A stretch of 64,000 nt of DNA, from NCBI RefSeq assembly GCF_006715785.1, contig NZ_VFNX01000001.1, positions 2,866,501 to 2,930,500 of the forward strand, read 5' to 3'. The notes under the pieces are model-generated. The model did not search any database. It had not been told where the DNA came from and saw only the letters and a list, made by a program, of their open reading frames with translations. Made by a program: the position numbers and the translations under genes. This DNA comes from Streptomyces puniciscabiei (GTDB taxonomy: Bacteria; Actinomycetota; Actinomycetes; Streptomycetales; Streptomycetaceae). Below, in pieces: positions 60,995 through 64,000 of this stretch; within the stretch, counting starts at the first letter, position 1; every line of letters starts with the position of its first letter.

Positions 60995-61540
60995 GTGCTC
61001 GAGGAGGATGAGCTGACGCACCTCGTGGCGTCTGCCCAGGCAGGAGACCGGGCGTCCCTGGACCGCCTCCTCGTCAGGCTTCGGCCCACCGTGATGCGCC
61101 GCTGCTCCCGGTTTCTTCCGCACCACGCCGACGCCGAAGAGGCCGCGCAGGACGCCCTGTTGTCCATCAGCACCCATCTGCACGAGTACACCGGGCGAGG
61201 CTCGTTCCTCGGCTGGGTGACAGTGATCGCCTCGAACGCCGCCAGGTCCACGTACCGCTCGATGCGCCGACGCGCGGAGGACAGCCATGCCGTCGTTCCC
61301 GGCGGTGTCGACCCACGGACGACGAGCGTCATCGCGGGGACCCGCCTGGACCTGATGGAGTCGCTGGCCGCACTGGAGGAACGGCACCCGGCCCTGGTGG
61401 AGTCCTTCGTGCTCCGCGATCTCGGGGACCTGACCTATCTTCAGGTCGCCGAGATCACCGGCGCTCCTCTGGGCACGGTCAAGGACCGCATCCATCAGGC
61501 CCGTCGCTTCATGCGGGACCGCCTCGGCGGTGGCCTCTGA
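60995..61540 (+). CDS. ECF-type RNA polymerase sigma factor
   Basis: A 181-residue group 4 sigma factor. Region 2: RLRPTVMRRCSRFLPHHADAEEAAQDALLSISTHLHEYTGRGSFLGWVTVIASNAA with the -10-binding helix. Region 4: LAALEERHPALVESFVLRDLGDLTYLQVAEITGAPLGTVKDRIHQARRFMRDRL, a typical ECF helix-turn-helix. No anti-sigma gene follows; instead a protein kinase is divergent, as in ECF groups associated with Ser/Thr kinases. GTG at 60995 has a G-rich site. Downstream lie two paralogous exported proteins that may be its targets. Confidence 0.92.
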   Translation: MLEEDELTHLVASAQAGDRASLDRLLVRLRPTVMRRCSRFLPHHADAEEAAQDALLSISTHLHEYTGRGSFLGWVTVIASNAARSTYRSMRRRAEDSHAVVPGGVDPRTTSVIAGTRLDLMESLAALEERHPALVESFVLRDLGDLTYLQVAEITGAPLGTVKDRIHQARRFMRDRLGGGL

Positions 61541-61602
61541 GACGCCCCGGCCTCCCGCTCCCACCCGGCATCAGCCCGACCGCGGGCCGGGGAGGTGCTG
61601 CC

Positions 61603-62349
61603 GTGCGTCCCCGGACGATCGTGGTCATCCTGGCGGTAGCCGCCGTACTCGGCCTGCTGACCGGCCGGTTCGTCCTGCCCGCGCCCTCTGCTCCGGCCAC
61701 CCCGACGATGACGCCGGGCGCTGCGGCGTCCTCGCCGGGCCACGGCTCTCCGGTGCCGAGGCCCGCGAGCGGGCCCATGACGAACCGGCACTTGCTGACA
61801 GCGGCCGAGTTCCGGAAGGTGGGTGTCTCCAAGCGCATCTACGTGCGGGATCGCGTCGGAGACGGCAACTACGCCAACGCGACCTGCACCGGCGAGAAGA
61901 CCCTCGGTGAGACGCTGGGAGCGTACGACGCGCACTTCCGCGGCCTGGTGACGAGCAAGGACACCGGCCCCGACGACCCCACCGAGGCGGCGAACATCGA
62001 CGACCAGGTCGCACGCGAGGTCGCCGACGACGCCGGCAGCCGCGCACTGGCTCAGAACTACGCGGAACGCCTGCTGCTGGAGGAAGTGCCGTGCCAGAGC
62101 GAGCCCGCCACCCACTGGGTCTACGGGCCGACGCGCACGATCGACGTCGCTGCGGACATCACCGCGAGCTGGATGGGTGTGTACGGCGGCGACCTGAACA
62201 CCACAGGGACCGCGCCCCGAGGCAAGGAGCCGTGCGGAGGCGTCGCCGTACTCCGCAACGGCTCGCACTACGGGGTCCTGGAGATCGATGCCTGCCTGGA
62301 CACGGCTGCGATGACGCGGATCGTCCGTGCGGCCGTGACACGGCTCTGA
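61603..62349 (+). CDS. Exported hypothetical protein, paralogue 1
   Basis: A 248-residue protein with an N-terminal membrane/signal helix (RTIVVILAVAAVLGLLTGRFVL), a Pro/Ala/Thr-rich linker and a globular domain. Its C-terminal half (CQSEPATHWVYGPTRTIDV, CGGVAVLRNGSHYGVLEIDACLD) parallels the next protein (CQDEPRGHWYYGKGHTITV, GGVAVIRSGHRFGIVELTG), so the two are tandem paralogues. Four cysteines may form disulfides. GTG at 61603 has GGAGG seven bases upstream, 62 bp after the sigma factor, suggesting co-transcription. The family is not recognised. Confidence 0.78.
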   Translation: MRPRTIVVILAVAAVLGLLTGRFVLPAPSAPATPTMTPGAAASSPGHGSPVPRPASGPMTNRHLLTAAEFRKVGVSKRIYVRDRVGDGNYANATCTGEKTLGETLGAYDAHFRGLVTSKDTGPDDPTEAANIDDQVAREVADDAGSRALAQNYAERLLLEEVPCQSEPATHWVYGPTRTIDVAADITASWMGVYGGDLNTTGTAPRGKEPCGGVAVLRNGSHYGVLEIDACLDTAAMTRIVRAAVTRL

Positions 62350-62482
62350 GACCACCCCGCCCCCCGTGGGCGTGACACGGGTCACATCGATCGCGGAGAT
62401 CGCCATCCAACATCTCCCGTACCTCCGGCATCTCCCAGATGTACGACGACGCCAACCGCGTCGCGACCAGACAGGAGATGAG

Positions 62483-63178
62483 ATGTTCGACAACCAGGCA
62501 GCCCGCAGGAAGTCCGCGCGTCGCGGCCGTACCGCAGGAACAGTCGCCTGCGTCGGTGCCGCCCTGATAGCGGTCGGCATCGGCGCGCTTCCCGCCGCCG
62601 GCGCGGAGACGAGTTCTGCGAGCCGGTCGGCGACCGCCTTTGCCGCCGCTGCTGCCGAACCCGGTCTCGGCTCCGCCGCCCTGATGCAGAGTGACGACTT
62701 CTTCCAGCAGGGCCTGGCCCCGGTCCGCGCGACGGTGGACCTGACCGGGAAGCAAGCTCTCTCGGCATGCTCCGGCGAGGAGACGATGCGAGAGCTGACC
62801 AAGGGGAAGGCCGCCGCCTATGCCGACGTGACCTGGACCTTCGACACCAAAGGCACCTCGCTGACCGAATCCGTCGCGGACGGTACCACCGGCGCATCGG
62901 CGGCCTCGTACGCGAAGCAGCTCGACAAGCTGGTGCGCGGCTGCCAGGACGAGCCGCGTGGCCACTGGTACTACGGCAAGGGGCACACGATCACCGTCAA
63001 GGCCGGCGAGGGAAGTTGGTACCCGGCCTTCAGCGGCGACGGCAAGGTTGCCGGCGGCGTCGCGGTGATCCGCAGCGGCCACAGGTTCGGCATCGTCGAG
63101 CTCACCGGTCAGCCCAGCGACGACCCCGGCTACATGGAGGGCATCACCGCCGGTGCCGTCAACCGGCTGGCCGGCTGA
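62483..63178 (+). CDS. Exported hypothetical protein, paralogue 2
   Basis: A 231-residue secreted protein: signal TAGTVACVGAALIAVGIGALPAAGAET, then a domain with ALMQSDDFFQQGL, LSACSGEETMRELTKGKAAAYADVTW, CQDEPRGHWYYGKGHTITV, GGVAVIRSGHRFGIVELTG. It shares its domain with the preceding protein but is fully secreted rather than membrane-tethered, and it has two conserved cysteines. ATG at 62483 has GGAG five bases upstream. The 133 bp before it could hold a separate promoter. Function is unknown; a substrate or stress-response target of the sigma/kinase module is possible. Confidence 0.8.
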   Translation: MFDNQAARRKSARRGRTAGTVACVGAALIAVGIGALPAAGAETSSASRSATAFAAAAAEPGLGSAALMQSDDFFQQGLAPVRATVDLTGKQALSACSGEETMRELTKGKAAAYADVTWTFDTKGTSLTESVADGTTGASAASYAKQLDKLVRGCQDEPRGHWYYGKGHTITVKAGEGSWYPAFSGDGKVAGGVAVIRSGHRFGIVELTGQPSDDPGYMEGITAGAVNRLAG

Positions 63179-63507
63179 TCCGATCCGGGCGGTTCCGGGA
63201 GCTGTTCGCGTGGGTGCTGCCCCCGTCCTGGGACCGTCCGGGCCGGCTGATGAACGTCCGGTCGGGGTTCAGCAGTGACGTGCAGGGCGTGAGGCCCGGT
63301 GGAGAGCGGGAGGCCCGGTGGACCGCGCCGGCGAGCCGGGCCGACGCGTTCAGCGCGTGGGCAGCGGGGGAAATCTGTCATGGCGAGCCCACATCTGCGT
63401 GCCTGCCGGAGTTAGGGTTGTCGCACGACGCGGATGGTGCCGGATCCTTCGGACACCAGTGCCCGGCACGACCGAATCCCTCGCCGCGTCCCCGGAACGA
63501 AGGTGCC
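63179..63507. other. Non-coding region before the MerR-like gene
   Basis: No gene supported: the frames open here lack start codons or coding-like third positions. It holds a small hairpin ACGCG-TTCAG-CGCGT (about 63342-63356) and an AT-leaning patch with TTAGGGTTGTCGCACGACG near 63411, where the promoter of the next gene may lie. Confidence 0.45.
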
Positions 63508-63846
63508 ATGCCCGCTGAGAACGCCTCCGTCGCAGGCAACCTCGACGATGACGACTACCCCGCCTACACCATGGGGCGGGCGGCGGACGTTCTCGGCACC
63601 ACCCCCGCCTTCCTCCGGGCCGTCGGTGAAGTCGGACTGATCGTTCCGCTGCGTTCGGAAGGCGGCCACCGCCGTTATTCCCGCCGCCAGTTGCGCATCG
63701 CCGCCCGCGCCCGTGAGCTCGTCGACCAGGGCACCCCCATCGAGGCCGCGTGCCGCATCGTCTCCCTTGAGGACCAGCTCGACGACGCCCTGCGTCTGAA
63801 CCGGGAAATACGCCGGAAGCTGGCCGAGCACGTCGCAGATACCTAG
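63508..63846 (+). CDS. MerR-like helix-turn-helix regulator
   Basis: A 112-residue protein. YTMGRAADVLGTTPAFLRAVGEVGLIVPLRSEGGHRRYSRRQLRIAARARELVDQGTPIEAACRIV is a MerR-type winged helix, including the GGHRRYS wing. It is followed by a short helix (LEDQLDDALRLNREIRRKLAEH) for dimerisation and no effector domain, as in small MerR-like proteins common in Streptomyces. ATG at 63508 has AAGG four bases upstream. The target is unknown; it lies upstream of an AT-rich leader at the window edge. Confidence 0.85.
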   Translation: MPAENASVAGNLDDDDYPAYTMGRAADVLGTTPAFLRAVGEVGLIVPLRSEGGHRRYSRRQLRIAARARELVDQGTPIEAACRIVSLEDQLDDALRLNREIRRKLAEHVADT

Positions 63847-64000
63847 TGCCGCCACTACAGAAATACACGTCGACACAGGAGGACAATTACCGGACGCTCC
63901 CGAAAACGTATGACCGTCTCCATCCGGCCTGTGTTAACGTGAGAGCAGTTGCAGTTTTGGTTGCCAGAGATTTTTTCTTTGCAGAGCTTTCCGGATCTTT
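63847..64000 (+). promoter_or_regulatory. AT-rich promoter and leader of a gene beyond the right edge
   Basis: Bases ~63895-64000 are unusually AT-rich (GTGTTAACGTGAGAGCAG, GTTGCAGTTTTGGTTGCC, GATTTTTTCTTTGCAGAGC). The GTTGCAGTTTTGGTTGCC stretch resembles the long leaders of Streptomyces cold-shock protein genes as I remember them. The coding region is not in view. Confidence 0.35.

Overview
The window looks like a Streptomyces chromosome. Composition is very high in GC, and real genes stand out by nearly uniform G or C at third codon positions, frequent GTG or TTG starts and AGGAG-type ribosome sites. The gene set also fits: a dnaK-grpE-dnaJ-hspR operon with HAIR operators, DUF3151, DUF2617 and DUF1023 proteins, NarL-type two-component pairs, and an LAxTG wall-anchored protein. 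I saw no rRNA, prophage, insertion sequence or CRISPR array. There is one tRNA, Gly-CCC at 59809.

Layout. 1-5.1 kb: secreted cyclic nucleotide phosphodiesterase/nucleotidase (cut by the left edge), a small hypothetical, purA, a diacylglycerol-kinase-like protein and a Uma2 endonuclease-like protein. 5.3-11.9 kb: APC permease, a GbsR/MarR regulator divergent from an ABC-2 exporter pair, a 17-bp tandem repeat, a P450 and a hypothetical. 11.9-18.8 kb: two paralogous kinase/regulator operons; the second starts with a secreted DUF1023 hydrolase and an acyltransferase. 18.9-22.6 kb: tryptophan catabolism (kynA-kynU and a formamidase-like hydrolase) and DUF3151. 22.7-34.7 kb: MFS exporter, class II aldolase, pyrE, mutarotase, SRPBCC membrane protein, membrane spermidine-synthase-like protein, DUF2617, a Gly/Cys-rich membrane peptide, an aminotransferase, MarR with DUF4267, a membrane glycosyltransferase and a YbjN protein. 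34.8-37.5 kb: clpB behind a HAIR operator.

38.1-42.8 kb is the most unusual part. A secreted 86-aa peptide with four DVGW tetrapeptides is translationally coupled to a small Rieske-fold relative that has lost its iron-sulfur ligands. Next to it are four paralogous one-component regulators with a TrmB/PLD-like sensor region and a LuxR-type helix-turn-helix, three running divergently from the peptide gene and one convergent.

43-52 kb: an orphan sugar-binding lipoprotein, a frameshifted secreted PA14/FnIII protein, hspR-dnaJ-grpE-dnaK with two HAIR operators, and a MraY/WecA-like membrane protein. 52-56.5 kb: a large membrane Fe-S oxidoreductase, a His/Asp/Glu-rich LAxTG surface protein, then decayed DNA including a GH27 alpha-galactosidase pseudogene that has lost its nucleophile segment. 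56.5-64 kb: monooxygenase-fold protein, Yip1 protein, phosphoribosyltransferase, dcd, a zinc-ribbon micro-protein, tRNA-Gly, a Ser/Thr kinase divergent from a sigma factor followed by two paralogous secreted proteins, a MerR-like regulator, and an AT-rich leader at the right edge.

Three connections can be made. HspR probably controls clpB and its own dnaK operon through the three HAIR sites. KynA, the formamidase-like hydrolase and KynU together would convert tryptophan to anthranilate. The two two-component operons share an almost identical 16-bp upstream element, suggesting common control. Function calls rest on motifs and family resemblance read by eye; no database search was run.
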